The notes under the pieces: generated by a model | What the model was told of the DNA's origin: nothing | Databases searched by the model: none | What the model saw: only the letters and a program-made list of their open reading frames with translations | Shown here: piece after piece, positions 1 through 11,256 of the stretch | How positions within the stretch are numbered: position 1 is the first letter of the stretch | Layout of the letters: every line of letters starts with the position of its first letter | Position numbers and translations under genes: made by a program | DNA from: Cephalotus follicularis | Lineage: Eukaryota; Streptophyta; Magnoliopsida; Oxalidales; Cephalotaceae | Assembly: GCA_001972305.1 (NCBI GenBank) | Contig: BDDD01002046.1 | Coordinates: 117,498-181,497 of the forward strand | Direction: 5' to 3' | Length of the DNA: 64,000 bases

Positions 1-235
1 AACATCATTAAAATCATTTTCTTCACATTCATAAACAAAACATCTTTAAAACCCTTTTTCTATTCATATCTCATGAAACAGAACATTTCATAAAACTTAA
101 TGGTCGTGAACCTTTAATGAACCCTTTCACACCGCTTCACCGGGGCATTGTGCACTCCCCGATTACTATCCTTACATCACATGCATATCCGTGATCACGC
201 TCGGCTCCATTAACGTTGAGCATCTCACTCCATTC

Positions 236-312
236 CCCTTGGATCGCAATCCAAGGGTGGTTCATTCATTAATCTTTTACTACATTAATCCTTACTGGAT
301 CGCAATCCAGTA
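236..312. repeat. Two similar hairpins
   Basis: Two perfect inverted repeats lie 35 bases apart. At 236-257 the arms are CCCTTGGAT and ATCCAAGGG around CGCA. At 293-312 they are TACTGGAT and ATCCAGTA around CGCA. The loop and inner stem (GGAT/ATCC) are identical, while the outer stem bases differ but still pair. They lie inside the left-hand LTR. Confidence 0.75.
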
Positions 313-354
313 GTTGTTCATGTCATAAATTCATTTCATAAAACATTTCTTAAT

Positions 355-480
355 ACTTTGAGTGATTAACTCAAATGCATTCATAAAACATTTCTCTTCA
401 TTTGAGTAGTTAACTCAAATGCATTCATAAAACATTTCTCTTCATTTGAGTAGTTAACTCAAATACATTCATAAAACCAT
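355..480. repeat. 44-bp tandem repeat with internal hairpins
   Basis: The unit beginning AACTCAAAT recurs at 368, 412 and 456, a period of exactly 44 bp, with weaker relatives on both sides (about 340, 500 and 630). Each copy carries TTTGAGT and ACTCAAA arms around a 5-base loop. It lies within the left-hand LTR and no coding is evident. Confidence 0.8.
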
Positions 481-1399
481 TTCGTAAAATCTTTCTTAAT
501 ACCTTGAGTGATTAGCTCAAAGCATTCATAAAACATCATCGTAACACATTTCTAAAACTGGTTTCTCATGTAGAAACATTCATTTCATTTCATTTTATTT
601 CACAATCCTAAAACATTTCTCACCACTTTGAGTAATTTAACTCAAAAACATTTATAAAATAGCTTTGCATAACTTTTCCAAATATTGAATTTCATATAGA
701 AATAAACACTATCATAGAAAACTTAAAACATAAACATTAAAGTAGACATCTTTACAAATTCAGAAAGCTCAAGATTATAAAAATTGGTTGAGAATCGAAT
801 CTGTTATGAATTTTTAAAGTCAAAGCTTCTATATGAAAACAAAACATTAGCAGTAGAATGAAACATGGATTCTCATCAAGAATTCGATAGAATTTCGAGA
901 AGCATAAAACATAACAGTTAAAGTAGACATCTGGAAGTTTCCAAAACATTAAACCATTCAAAATTTCATCAAGAAATGAGCAAGATAGGAATAAAACTAT
1001 CTGCTGCATAATTAGAAAGTAAAACAGAGGAAACTTTAGTGAAAATTGGTATAGAATTTCCTTACCTTACTTTGATCTCCACCTCTTCTTCTCTCCCAAG
1101 CATCCTCCTCTCTTATCTCAGCAGAAAACTAACCATTGCTCAGCTGAAATTACAAGTACATATATAGGAGAGGCAAACTTGGAGGCCAAGCTTGCATGGT
1201 GTCATCCATGACCTCACCCATGTGAGTTTGCCTTCTAGTTGCCCATGTGATGGAATTCCATCAAATCCAATGATGCCACCTACCCCTTTCTAGTAGAAAA
1301 ACATATGTCTTCATTCCCTTGCTTGACACGTGTCCCACAATCCATTTAAATCCTCCGAAATGTGATAAAAAGCTAGAATTCTGCCCCTAACACAGGGCA

Positions 1400-1730
1400 A
1401 AGCGTCGACTCTTTATCCCTAAGCGTCGCCGGTCACGGGCTTATCCTGAGTTCTTCAACTTCTATCCCGACTAAAGCGCTGACGCTTTCCTACAAAGCGT
1501 CGCCGCTTTAAGTCTCGTCTAGGTCAACCTCAATACTTGATCTCAAAGCGTCGAAGCTTACATTTGGAGCGTCATCGGTTGCCTCCAAAGCGCTGACGCT
1601 TTCTCGTAAGCGTCGCCGGTGTGAGGGGTTTGTCAAATTTACCGTTGCACTGGTTTAAAGCTCCGTTAGGAGGGTTCCAAGCGTCGCCGGTTGCCTCCAA
1701 AGCGTCGACTCTTTACGTGGAACCGTCGGT
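1400..1730. repeat. Phased GCGTCGAC-type motif array
   Basis: GCGTCGAC, GCGTCGCC and GCGCTGACGC variants start at 1402, 1423, 1476, 1497, 1548, 1569, 1590, 1610, 1681 and 1702. Adjacent gaps are 20 or 21 bp, or about 51-53 or 71. The array lies in the LTR about 240-570 bp from its outer end. The short open frames over it are not convincing genes. Confidence 0.75.
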
Positions 1731-1989
1731 GCTTAAGCCAGAATTTCCAGTCCAAAGCAATAACCAATTTAAATTTTCTTCCGGAGGCGTTGCCCCCGAG
1801 CCCCTGCCCGTTGTCCGGGTAGTGGGACCCCCCATCTGCTCACCGAGGAGCGGAACCCCCGAACCCCCTGAGCGTAGGGTCATACTACGGGTCCCTTGAA
1901 TTATTTTCCAATTACACAATAGAAATCATCCTTCCATAATTAATATCTGTAATGGAAATTTGGGTCATTACAATTTCGTCCTTGAAATT

Positions 1990-2545
1990 AAAATACTACT
2001 AAAACAAAAGAGGGTAAAGCTCTCTAATGTCCTCCTCACGTTCCCATGTCGCCTCATCAGGTCGATGAAACTGCCACTGAACCTTCACCATAGGAATGGT
2101 TCAGTTCCTCAATACTTGCGTCTTCCAGTCTAGGATTCTCACTGGTAATTCCTCGCAATAAAGGTCATCTCGCACAAGAATTGAATCGTAATCAAAGACA
2201 TGTGATGGGTCTCAGATATATCTCCTTAGCATAGACACATGGAAGACATCATGCACATTTGACAGTGCAGGAGGTAAATCAAGTTGATAAGCCACCTCCC
2301 CAACTCTCTCTAAAATCTCAAAAGGACCAATATAGTACGGAGCTAACTTGCCCTTCTTCCCAAATCTCTGCACGCCCTTCCATGGTGAAACCTTCAGAAA
2401 CACATGATCACCAACGTTGAAGGTCAAAGGCCTCTTCTTGATGCTGTCAACATAGCTCTTCTGTCGGCTCTGAGCAGCAAGCAGTTTCTCCTTGATAAAT
2501 CTGACTTTCTCAGAAGTCTCCTCCACTAGATCCGACCCAAGAATG
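1990..2545 (-). pseudogene. TE1 integrase C-terminus and chromodomain-like tail
   Basis: This is the end of the polyprotein on the minus strand. Residues read KKRPLTFNVGDHVFLKVSPW then FEILERVGEVAYQLDLPP and NVHDVFHVSMLRRYI, the usual integrase C-terminal DNA-binding domain. After a stop near 2210 a chromodomain-like stretch follows (VRILDWKTQVLRNRTIPMV, then a tryptophan in DEATWEREEDIRELYP) down to about 2000. Chromodomains of this kind direct integration into heterochromatin in chromoviruses. The frame differs from the upstream integrase frame, so a frameshift separates them. Confidence 0.8.
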
Positions 2546-3466
2546 GTCATTCACCAACTTCATCCCAACAAACGGGTGATATACATTTTCTTCCATACGG
2601 AGCCTCGTATGGTGCCATACCGATACTGGAATGATAGCTGTTATTATAAGAAACTCTATCAGAGGAATGTGGTCCTCCCAAGTACCAGCAAAGTCGATAA
2701 TACAAGCTCGGAGTGTATCCTCCAAAGTCTGGATGGTATGCTCCGACTGGCCATCTGTCTGTGGGTGAAAGGCAATGCTAAGGTTCAGATATGTCCCAAA
2801 AGCTGTCTGAAACCTCTTCGAAAAGTTGGAAGTGAAGATTGAATCTCTGTCACAAACTATACTCACGGGAACACTGTGCAACCTCATGATCTCCTTCACG
2901 TACAAATGAGCTAACTTGATCGCTGAATCCATGACATGGGTAGCCAAAAAGTGAGGCGAATTCGTGAACCGATCCGTAATGACCCACACTACATTATGAT
3001 GGTTCCGAGTCAGAGGAAAACCCGAAACAAAGTCCATCGTCACGTGCTCCCATTTCCACTCTGGAATCGGTAAAGGCTGCAACAAACCCACTGGCCTCTG
3101 GTGCTCAGCCTTAACTCTCTGACAAGTATAACACTTCGCGACATCGTCAGCAATCTCCCTCTTCATGCTAGACCACCAGTAGTTCCTCTTTATATCTTGA
3201 TACATTTTTTTGCTGTCAGGATGTATGCTATATCGAGATTTGTGAGCCTCATAAAACAACTCACTCTTCAATACGCCATCATCCAAGAGACACACCCATC
3301 CCCGAAATCTCAATATGCCATCCTCATGTACCCTAAAATCTGACTCTTGTCCCAAATTCTCTCGAATCTTTCGTAACTCCGGATCATGCGCTTGAGCATT
3401 CTTTATATGATCAAGCAATGCTGGCTGTGCCTTGAAGCTAGCAACAAAAACACCAGGTGATTCCAT
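2510..3466 (-). pseudogene. TE1 integrase core
   Basis: A 318-codon open stretch encodes the zinc-binding and catalytic domains. Visible residues are H75, H82, C112 and C115 (HHCC) and D145, D206 and E242, with exactly 35 residues between the last two (DD35E). The catalytic set is therefore intact. After about residue 262 the reading leaves the family consensus (a frameshift near 2680-2640), and the C-terminal domain continues in another frame. The open start is only the first Met after a stop near 3480, so the true protein is part of a longer Pol polyprotein. Confidence 0.88.
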
Positions 3467-3539
3467 AAACGGAGTCCATCTCTAGAAATCCTCTAACATC
3501 CTCCATTGAGATACAATCGTGTTAGCAACCATAGCCTTA

Positions 3540-4009
3540 CGGCTCAAGGACTCCGCAACCACGTTTGCCTTCCCGGGATGATGCTGAACACTGCAATCAT
3601 AGTCATTAAAGAATTCCACCCATCTCCATTGTCTCATGTTCAGCTCATCCTATCAGAATAAGTACTTCAGGCTCTTGTGATCAGTGGAGATCTCAAACTG
3701 TGCCCCATACAGATAGTGCCTCCACTTCTGAAGGGCAAATACAATCGCGGCCAATTCAAGATCGTGCGTTGGGTAGTTCTCCTCATACGGCTTTAGCTTC
3801 TGCGAAGCATAAGCGATCACTCTGCCTCGTTGCATCAACACGTAACTCAATCCCTTACCCGAAGCATCACTATAGACTGCAAGGCCCTCATTACCCTTAG
3901 TTAACGCAAAAACAGGAGTGGAAACCAACCGATCCTTCAGCTCACCAAAGCTGACCTCACAATCCTCGTCCCATACGAACAAAGTCTTCTTCTGAGTAAG
4001 CTTAGTCAA
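3540..4009 (-). pseudogene. TE1 RNase H
   Basis: RNase H of the RT complex degrades the RNA strand of the RNA:DNA hybrid. Recognised motifs are [13 protein letters not shown] (first catalytic Asp), [12 protein letters not shown] (Glu) and [11 protein letters not shown] (Asp). The C-terminal part after a stop near 3650 reads as NMRQWRWVEFF and [16 protein letters not shown]; the last acid, usually VADALSR, appears changed to Glu-Ser. It joins RT upstream through a frame disrupted around 4010-4100. Confidence 0.85.
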
Positions 4010-4711
4010 TGGTGCAGCTATCCTCGAGAAGTCCTGAATGAACCTCTAATAATAACCTGCCAAACCAAGAAAGCTGCGCACCTCGGTCACATTCCTTGGT
4101 TACGGCCAATCTCGCACCACCTCAGTCTTCGATAGGTCCACCGCTAAACCCTCTCCAGATACAATGTGACCAGGAAAGATCACATCATCGAGCCAGAACT
4201 CGCACTTGCCAAACTTGGCATACAACTGATGCTCTCTGAGAATCTGCAAAACTAATCTCAGATGACAGGTGTGCTCCTCCTCACTTCTTGAGTACACTAG
4301 TATGTCATCGATGAAAACTACCACAAACTGATCCAGGTATGGCCGGAACACATCATTCGTTAGTGACATGAATGTTGCCTGTGCGTTGGTGACACCAAAT
4401 GGCATTACCAAGAACTCGTAGTGACCATAGCTCATCTGGAAGGCAGTCTTCTTTACATCTCCTTCCCTTACCCTCAACTGGTGATAACCCGACTTTAGAT
4501 CGAGTCTGGAAAACACTCTTGACCCCTGTAACTGGTCAAACAAATCCTCAATGTGCAGAAGAGGATTCTTGTTCTTAATGGTGGCCTTATTCAACATCCT
4601 GTAGTCGATGCAAAGCCTCATCGACCCATCCTTCTTCTTCACAAATAAAACTGGTGTTCCCCATGGAGAAACATTGGGCCGAACAAAACCCTTATCAATT
4701 AGGTCTTGCAA
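4010..4711 (-). pseudogene. TE1 reverse transcriptase
   Basis: Motifs in order are [56 protein letters not shown] and [12 protein letters not shown], where FIDD is the gypsy form of the catalytic YxDD. All three RT aspartates seem present. A stop separates this stretch from protease (near 4710), and another near 4100 cuts the thumb region, which reads on toward [11 protein letters not shown] copies element RNA into cDNA from a tRNA primer inside the virus-like particle. Confidence 0.88.
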
Positions 4712-5365
4712 TTATAACTTCAATTCTCTCAACTCTGCATGAGCCATCCGGTAAGGTGCCTTAGAAATACGAGCCGTACCGGGTACCAGATTAAGCACAA
4801 ACTCCATGCTCCTCTTCGGTCGTAAAGACACCAAGTCTGTAGGGAATACATCTGGAAATTCATTCACAATAGGAACCTCCTCCAGACTCTTACCTTTCTC
4901 CTTTCTTCTGTCAATCACATGCACCATAAACCGTTCACATCCTTTCTCCAGATATCTCGATGCACGAACAAACGATATAATCGGTGTCGAGAATCCTTTG
5001 TCTCCCTTGAACTGAAATGTAGTTCCATTAGGTAAGAAAAAATCCACAGTCTTGTTGTAACATTCCATACATGCTCGGTAAGCTGACAACCAGTCCATAC
5101 CCAAGATGACGTCGAAATCATGTATGGGCAGTACGATCAAATCTGCATACAATGGAACACCTGCCATATAAATCTCGCAACCCCTGTATACCGAATCAGT
5201 ACACATGGAACCCCCAGGAGGTGTACTCACATCAAGAACATATAGCATGCAATCAGGAGACACATCCAAACATGATGAAAATTGGGAAGCAATAAAAGAA
5301 TGCGATGCCCCCGAATCCATCAACTTTCTAGTAGAAAAACCGTAAACATATATAGTACCTCCCAC
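4712..5365 (-). pseudogene. TE1 aspartic protease and linker
   Basis: LMDSGASHSFIA near residues 16-27 is the retropepsin active site (D-S-G intact), followed by the second hallmark FDVILGMDWLSAY. Downstream, YLEKGCERFMVHVIDRRKE and FPDVFPTDLVSLRPKR form the protease-RT linker, ending with ISKAPYRMAHAELRELK. A TAA then separates it from RT. The protease processes Gag-Pol. The stretch just above 5365 has a frame break before the Gag zinc knuckle. Confidence 0.87.
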
Positions 5366-5392
5366 AAAAGAAGTAGACTCTGGAACCTCTAC

Positions 5393-5721
5393 CTAGGTGA
5401 GAATGAAAACTCTACCTTTCACGATGCCCTTGCCAGTATCCCTCCACCGTGACGGTCCAGGTGTAGAACCATTACCAGTTGCTGGCCTAGTAGGTGCTGT
5501 CATCCGACCCCTAGGGCAATCCCTCGCCATGTGGCCAGATTCCCCACATCTCATGCACAACCTTTTCTTTAACAAAAAGTCTCTCTAAACGTGACCCATA
5601 TGTCCGCAGGGGGAACAAGCTCTGGGCCTTATGTTACTCCCCTGACTCGGAGCACCCTTAGAAGCTGTACTTCGGCGACTTTGATGGGGAACCGCTACCC
5701 TGCCATTTCGATGACGCTAGC
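5393..5721 (-). pseudogene. TE1 Gag C-terminus with zinc knuckle
   Basis: CMRCGESGHMARDC is a canonical CCHC knuckle (C-x2-C-x4-H-x4-C) that binds element RNA during packaging, followed by a basic proline/threonine-rich tail. Upstream, toward 5721, the frame contains stops and then meets the end of TE2 (TGTAACACCCC at 5722). The rest of Gag resumes at 28398 on the other side of TE2. Confidence 0.85.
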
Positions 5722-5791
5722 TGTAACACCCCTGGACGGTGGGAGTCGTCACAGGTCATAATACAAAATCTATCATAACATAACATATTTG
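5722..5791 (-). repeat. TE2 3' LTR, outer fragment
   Basis: These 70 bases match the inner end of the TE2 5' LTR at 22954-23025 (TGTAACACCC, GGGAGTCGTCA, GGTCATAATACAAAATC). They are cut off from the rest of the LTR by TE3. The last five, ATTTG at 5787-5791, are the left copy of the TE3 target-site duplication. Confidence 0.9.
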
Positions 5792-6911
5792 TGTGACGAC
5801 CGGAATTTCAAGTAAGGATATTAATTATGGAAAGATGATTGCTATTATGTAGTTGCCAAATATTTCAAGGGACCCGTAGTATGACCCTACAATCGGTGAA
5901 AAACGCAGGTAAAGGCTGTGACCATCGACGCTTGGATATAAAGAGTCGACGCTTTGCCCTGTGTCAGGTGAAGAATTCTAGCTTTTTACCCCATTTCGGA
6001 GGAATTAAATGAATTTTAGGACACGTGGCAAGCAAGGGATGGAAGACTTATGTTTTTCTGATAAGAAAGGGCAGGTGGCATCAGCTGAATTGAGGGAATT
6101 ATGCACATGGGCAACTAAGGAGACTTTGACCCAAGTCTTGGAGGAGACCTTGACCCCAAGTCTTGGAGGAGACTTTGACCCCAAGTCTTGAAGGAGACTT
6201 TGACCCAAGTCTTGAAGGAGACCTTGACCCCAAGTCTTGGAGCTTCCTACTGGGCTCTCAAAAGCTCACTCCTTTCAATGTTTTGTTTTCAAACTAATCT
6301 TCCAGGAAACGTTGAACGTGAAGTTGCGAGCTTTAGTGGAAGTTCGCGAAAGAAGAGTTACGAATGAAAGTATGATATGCTATGCAACTATGTTTTAATG
6401 TCATGTGGCAATGTTTTCCGCTTTGTAACGTTTATGATAAACGATGTATAGATGTTAAAGTAAGGAAATGAATGTTGTAGTTTATGACGTTTTCGAATAA
6501 AACGACGATGTTTAGAAGTTGTGTTGAAAGTTATAGAACATACTTGAGAGTATGAGAGACTCATGATAAATGTTAGTAATGAGTATAATTGGATTATGAT
6601 ATGCTAAAGGTTTATGTTTTTCCGTTGTGTAAGTTACATGTAAGTGATGTACAAATGCAAGGGTATTAGGAACGATCATGATAATGAGGATATGATATTT
6701 TGAAATTGATGTTTCAAAAATGTACGTATATGCGATCCTGTGAAGTTATTGAGTAATAATATTAGGTTTTAAATCTAAGCCAAGATTTTATGATATGAAA
6801 TGGATCGTTAAATGGTTAAACGATTTGACGGTCAAAGGTTACACCCAAGTAACGCACCGATCTTCGGAGCTCGCTTTGAGCATAAAGTGGACTCGGGTCG
6901 GGGGCGCTACA
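5792..6911 (+). repeat. TE3 5' LTR
   Basis: 1120 bp, TG...CA, directly followed by the primer-binding site. It contains GTCGAC motifs at about 5923-5953, a 24/25-bp tandem repeat at 6118-6242, and a 670-bp 3' part (6242-6911) repeated at 9256-9925. No convincing gene lies in it; the short frame at 6009-6191 is mostly the tandem repeat. Confidence 0.9.
6118..6242. repeat. 24/25-bp tandem repeat, five copies
   Basis: AGGAGAC(C/T)TTGACCC(C)AAGTCTTG units start at 6118, 6142, 6167, 6192 and 6216. The length alternation comes from an extra C. The array lies in the part of the TE3 LTR that is missing from the 3' copy, and it ends exactly where homology with the 3' LTR begins. Confidence 0.9.
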
Positions 6912-6915
6912 AGAA

Positions 6916-6926
6916 TGGTATCAGAG
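6916..6926 (+). other. TE3 primer-binding site
   Basis: TGGTATCAGAG, complementary to the 3' end of plant initiator tRNA-Met, lies five bases after the 5' LTR. It marks the minus-strand cDNA start and fixes the element's orientation. Confidence 0.88.
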
Positions 6927-9255
6927 AATTGATTTGGTTATAATTTTTGATGACTAGCATTGATACCAAGAATGGTATTAGAGAGATTTTATCAGAGAGT
7001 TTGATATTATTATTGAATATGAAGAGTTTGATATATCAGAGAAATTTTGGTGACTAACATTGTGATTAATGTTGATACTAGGAATAGTATCGGAGAGTTG
7101 ATTTTATGGTATTTGAGGATATGAATGATATGGAGGTATTTGCTGATCTGATTTCTTAGATGTCATTGAAGATTGAGTCAGATCAATTGGAAACTAGTAC
7201 ATGAATTAATGGTTAGGAATGAGAAACTTCACAAAGAGAAAGAAATTTTAAGAAGGATCATAGCGAAGAATGGAGACGAATTGTATATTCTCTTATGGAA
7301 GAAGTGTATAGATAGAAGTTAGCAAGAAAAGGGTGAATGCTTTAGAGAAGCTAAGTGAATATTCTTTTGAGGTTTATATGGGAATGAATGGAATAGTTAT
7401 ACGAGAAGTTAGAGAAAACTTGCCAATGATGTTAAGGTGTATTTGTGAGGAGATAACCGATGATGACGAGTCTAGCGATGAAAACTAGAATATTTGTGAT
7501 GGAGCTTTATGTAAGAAATGAATAGTGGATGTAAGACATGTGCAAAGAGGTGTAGATGTTAGTTCCTTGTAAGGTCTTGAATAGAATCGTCTAAGGTTGA
7601 GGGCTAACTCGTAAGTTAAAGTGATGACCGACTTAAGATGAAGACGCGGTCAAAGAAGGAACGTGCCAGTCAACGAAGAAGAACCGTTTGCAAGACAACA
7701 TCCGAAAGCCTTTTCGGAGTGCCAGATCCTATGGAGACCGAAGTATGGATCCAAGGAAAGGAAAAAAATCTTCAAAGAGATGGATTGTATCGATCGTCAG
7801 AAGGAAGAGTTTCCGTTCGACGAGATAAAAGGAGAAGCATATCGATGGTGGGACATGATCGAGATGACAAAGACACGTCGAGAGATAACAACGATGACGT
7901 GGGAAACGTTTAAGGAAATATTTATGGACAAATATTTTCCTTAGCCGATGAAGGATAAGATGGATGAGGACTTTCTTTGATTGGAAGAAGGTAAGTCCGA
8001 ATCGATAGCTCTGTACAAGGAAAAGTTGCGAGGTTGTCTCGATATGCAGCTCACATGGTGTCATCGGAGCAAAGAAGAGCGAATAAGTTTCGCAAGGGTT
8101 TGGAACCCAACGTTCAAAGGTTGTTGATAGCGTAGAATCCAAAAACCTACGAATCGGTGTTGATGGATGCAATAATCCGAAATACCAGCAAAAGTGAAAG
8201 GACTAAGGACAAGAAAAGAGGAAGGTAGATAATCCTCTATCTACTGCAGAAAGAAAGAAAGTACAATGGAGAAAGAAAGGATGGAACTCAAAAACCTAGA
8301 GCATCAGTTAGAACTTGCATCATGACAGCTGAGGATGTAGAAGATTCTAATGACGATGTGACAGGCAAGGATTGAATTACAGCGAATCATGCTAGTGTTA
8401 ACTGTTTAAGAAGGAAGATAGGTTTGCTATACCGGATCAACTTGAGTTTGTTTTCCGAAGCAAGGGAGTCGGTGGATCCTTAAAGATCATATCAAAGATG
8501 CAAGCTAAACGATTATTGGAAAAAGGATGCGAAGGCTATCTTGCCTACGTGATGGATGTCGATAAAGACAAGATGATGATAGAGGGGTTATATGTTGTTA
8601 ACAAGTTCACCGATGTTGTTTATAAGGAAGAAAGATGGGACAATGAGACTCTGTGTCCATTGTCAAGGATCGATGATCTATTTGATCAGTTTCAAGAGGT
8701 TTGACATTTCTTAAGGTTCGACCTTGGATCAGGTTATCATTAAGAAAAAGTTTAGAAGGAAAATGTACCGGAAACTGTTTTCCGTATGAGATATGGTCAT
8801 TACGAGTTTTGGTAATATCATTGGATTGAGAAGTACTCCAACTGCTTTTATGGAGTTGAGGAAGAGAGTGTTCAAGAATTTTTGGACCAGTTTGAGATAG
8901 TTTGATTGACGGCATTTTGGTATACTCCAAAAGTCAAGTGGAGTATAAAGAGTATTTGATCAAGGTGTTGCAAACATTGAGAAGGGAACAATTGTATATT
9001 AAGTTCAGTAAGTGCAAATTTTGGATGAAGGAAGTATCCTTCTTGGGCCATGTAATTTCAAAAGAAGGTATTTTAATGATCCCTGATAAGACTATGACAA
9101 TAAAGGAATGGTAAAGACCAATGTTGGAAGCAGAAATATGAAGTTTTCTTGGAAACTAGAAAATGATTTCCAAAGATATTTTGAAAAGTGTGATGTTGAA
9201 ACGTTTTGATAAAGATTTTCAAAAACAATGGATTTCGAAAATGATTTATGACTAC
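6927..9255 (+). pseudogene. TE3 internal remnant (gag, protease-RT linker, RT)
   Basis: 7638-7944 gives a Gag-like stretch in two frames (KIFKEMDCIDRQK, then GEAYRWWDMIEMT and TMTWETFKEIFMDKYFP), with a decayed continuation to about 8200. 8498-8640 gives the linker block LLEKGCEGYLAYVMDVDK. 8660-9114 gives RT pieces (IDDLFDQFQE, ILVYSKSQVEYKEYL, CKFWMKEVSFLGHVISKEG). The catalytic FxDD has become a broken IDG. No zinc knuckle, protease active site, RNase H or integrase is recognisable. 6927-7637 is AT-rich leader with no support for a gene. Confidence 0.75.
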
Positions 9256-9925
9256 GCTTCCTACTGGGCTCTCAAAAGCTCACTCCTTTCAATGTTTTGT
9301 TTTCAAACTAATCTTCCAGGAAACGTTGAACGTGAAGTTGCGAGCTTTAGTGGAAGTTCGCGAAAGAAGAGTTACGAATGAAAGTATGATATGCTATGCA
9401 ACTATGTTTTAATGTCATGTGGCAATGTTTTCCGCTTTGTAACGTTTATGATAAACGATGTATAGATGTTAAAGTAAGGAAATGAATGTTGTAGTTTATG
9501 ACGTTTTCGAATAAAACGACGATGTTTAGAAGTTGTGTTGAAAGTTATAGAACATACTTGAGAGTATGAGAGACTCATGATAAATGTTAGTAATGAGTAT
9601 AATTGGATTATGATATGCTAAAGGTTTATGTTTTTCCGTTGTGTAAGTTACATGTAAGTGATGTACAAATGCAAGGGTATTAGGAACGATCATGATAATG
9701 AGGATATGATATTTTGAAATTGATGTTTCAAAAATGTACGTATATGCGATCCTGTGAAGTTATTGAGTAATAATATTAGGTTTTAAATCTAAGCCAAGAT
9801 TTTATGATATGAAATGGATCGTTAAATGGTTAAACGATTTGACGGTCAAAGGTTACACCCAGGTAACGCACCGATCTTCGGAGCTCGCTTTGAGCATAAA
9901 GTGGACTCGGGTCGGGGGCGCTACA
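9256..9925 (+). repeat. TE3 3' LTR, 5'-truncated
   Basis: 670 bp matching 6242-6911. The only difference I found is CCCAGG against CCCAAG near 9860 and 6847. The preceding sequence (ending TTATGACTAC) is internal, not LTR, so the first 450 bp of U3, including the 24/25-bp repeat, and the PPT are lost. Confidence 0.9.
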
Positions 9926-10162
9926 ATTTGAACATAAACATAACTTATCAGCAAAAACGTGGCGGTCATAGCATAACTGAAAACAAAAAAAACTTAACAA
10001 TTTCTGAAAACATAAACATATTCCAGTTCAAAACTAAAACATATGTATCTTATTGCTGAAGACCATTTAAACAGAAAACATAACGGGATCACACTCCTAG
10101 GGATCCAAAATATAAGGTGGTCATCTCTCGTTCACACATTCCCCCGCTGCTCTTGATAACCT

Positions 10163-10187
10163 GCCGCATGGAAATCAAAAACGCGGC
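10163..10187 (-). other. Conserved LTR hairpin, TE2 3' LTR
   Basis: Arms GCCGC and GCGGC enclose a 15-base loop. Beside it lies CTGAG/CTCAG-type pairing around GTTTG, which is conserved in the LTRs of TE2, TE6 and TE14. The partner copy in the 5' LTR is at 23256-23280. Confidence 0.65.
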
Positions 10188-11256
10188 TGAGCAAACCTCA
10201 ATACAGATAAGGAAAGAAAAAACAGTAAACGATAAGTTTAAAGGCAGTAAGATTTCAATAAAATTCATAACAGAAATCTTAAGCAATTAAAAACAATTAA
10301 ACATTCGTCAAGTCACATTGGTACTTACGTAAAATCCATATAACTTTAGAAACATTTACGAAATATTTCAAAACATCATATCACGATTCATAAGTCATAC
10401 TGAGCCACATACATATCACATAACATATATTTGGCAAGGGAGGCACTAATTCCACATGCCCACTCGAATTGAAGTGTACGACACTACACAAGTCAATTCT
10501 CACATATCACATATCATATACTAGAATCGATTCATACGCCTCTATCACATAGCGGATCCATAAATCCACCTCATGGGATTTATTCATAACACTCAGAGAT
10601 GCCGTAGACTAATCACACCGCTACGAAAGTGTCATGTCCCCAAGCCAGGCCTACGACATGCCTAGGGTACGCCCCATAGGTGGGTACAATACCAGCATTC
10701 AATCATTTAAAAAACATCGATTTATCGAAATCAATTTAAAACACATAAATATGCTTCCAAAAAACATATTTGAAAGTTGTTCACAACGATATCATAACAT
10801 ACATTTCATAGTCAAAACATCAAGTCATTTATTTTTCGTGATAAAGAGATGATCATTTCATAACATATCGTAACGTATCTTAGCATAAAAATAAAATCAG
10901 GAACATTTAATTTCATAAAATGTCAAAAACCAACTTTATTTCCGAAATATAATTCAGTTCATAAAACGAAGGAACATAGCATAAAAGAAATCTAATTTCA
11001 GTTCGATAATCAGATATCCAAGGAATGATAGAAATCCGTACCTTATGCGTTCACAAAAGCACTTACGGATAGATGATTTAAATCAAACTCCCCTTGAAGC
11101 ACAAAAATCTAAAAGACACCCAAAAACATTCATATAAGGGTCAAAGAAACATTAGAGACATTAAACAGACTTATTACAGTGTTTAGAAAAGACCCGTATT
11201 GATTCGGAGAACAAACGGAGCAAAACAGTGGAAAACAGAAATTTTTCTGGGCAAAA

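Larger units (their letters stand above)
1..1972 (-). repeat. Partial LTR (TE3-like family) at the 3' end of TE1
   Basis: Read on the minus strand this LTR begins TGTAATGACCC at 1972, directly after the end of the TE1 coding region, and runs off the window at base 1. Its first ~100 bases match the start of the TE3 LTR at 5792 in inverted orientation (shared ATATTAATTATGGAA and the GGGACCCGTAGTATGACC block at about 1855-1890 and 5868-5888). It does not resemble the start of the TE1 5' LTR at 40736. No purine-rich PPT separates it from the coding region, only GGACGAAAT. It is either the remaining 3' LTR of a recombinant TE1 or a separate insertion at the end of TE1. The far end lies outside the window. 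Confidence 0.75.
5792..9925 (+). mobile_element. TE3, degraded Ty3/gypsy element, plus strand
   Basis: Begins TGTGACGACC at 5792 and ends GGGGGCGCTACA at 9925, flanked by perfect ATTTG duplications (5787-5791 and 9926-9930). The 5' LTR is 5792-6911 and the primer site 6916-6926. The interior has only scraps of gag, protease-RT linker and RT, with integrase and RNase H absent. The 3' LTR (9256-9925) lacks its first 450 bp. The shared 670 bp of the two LTRs differ by one base as far as I can read, so insertion is recent while the coding region is wrecked. Confidence 0.9.

Noticed and set aside
2492..2842. Open frame on the plus strand over TE1
   Set aside because: It is the antisense shadow of the integrase; the minus strand shows catalytic motifs in place.
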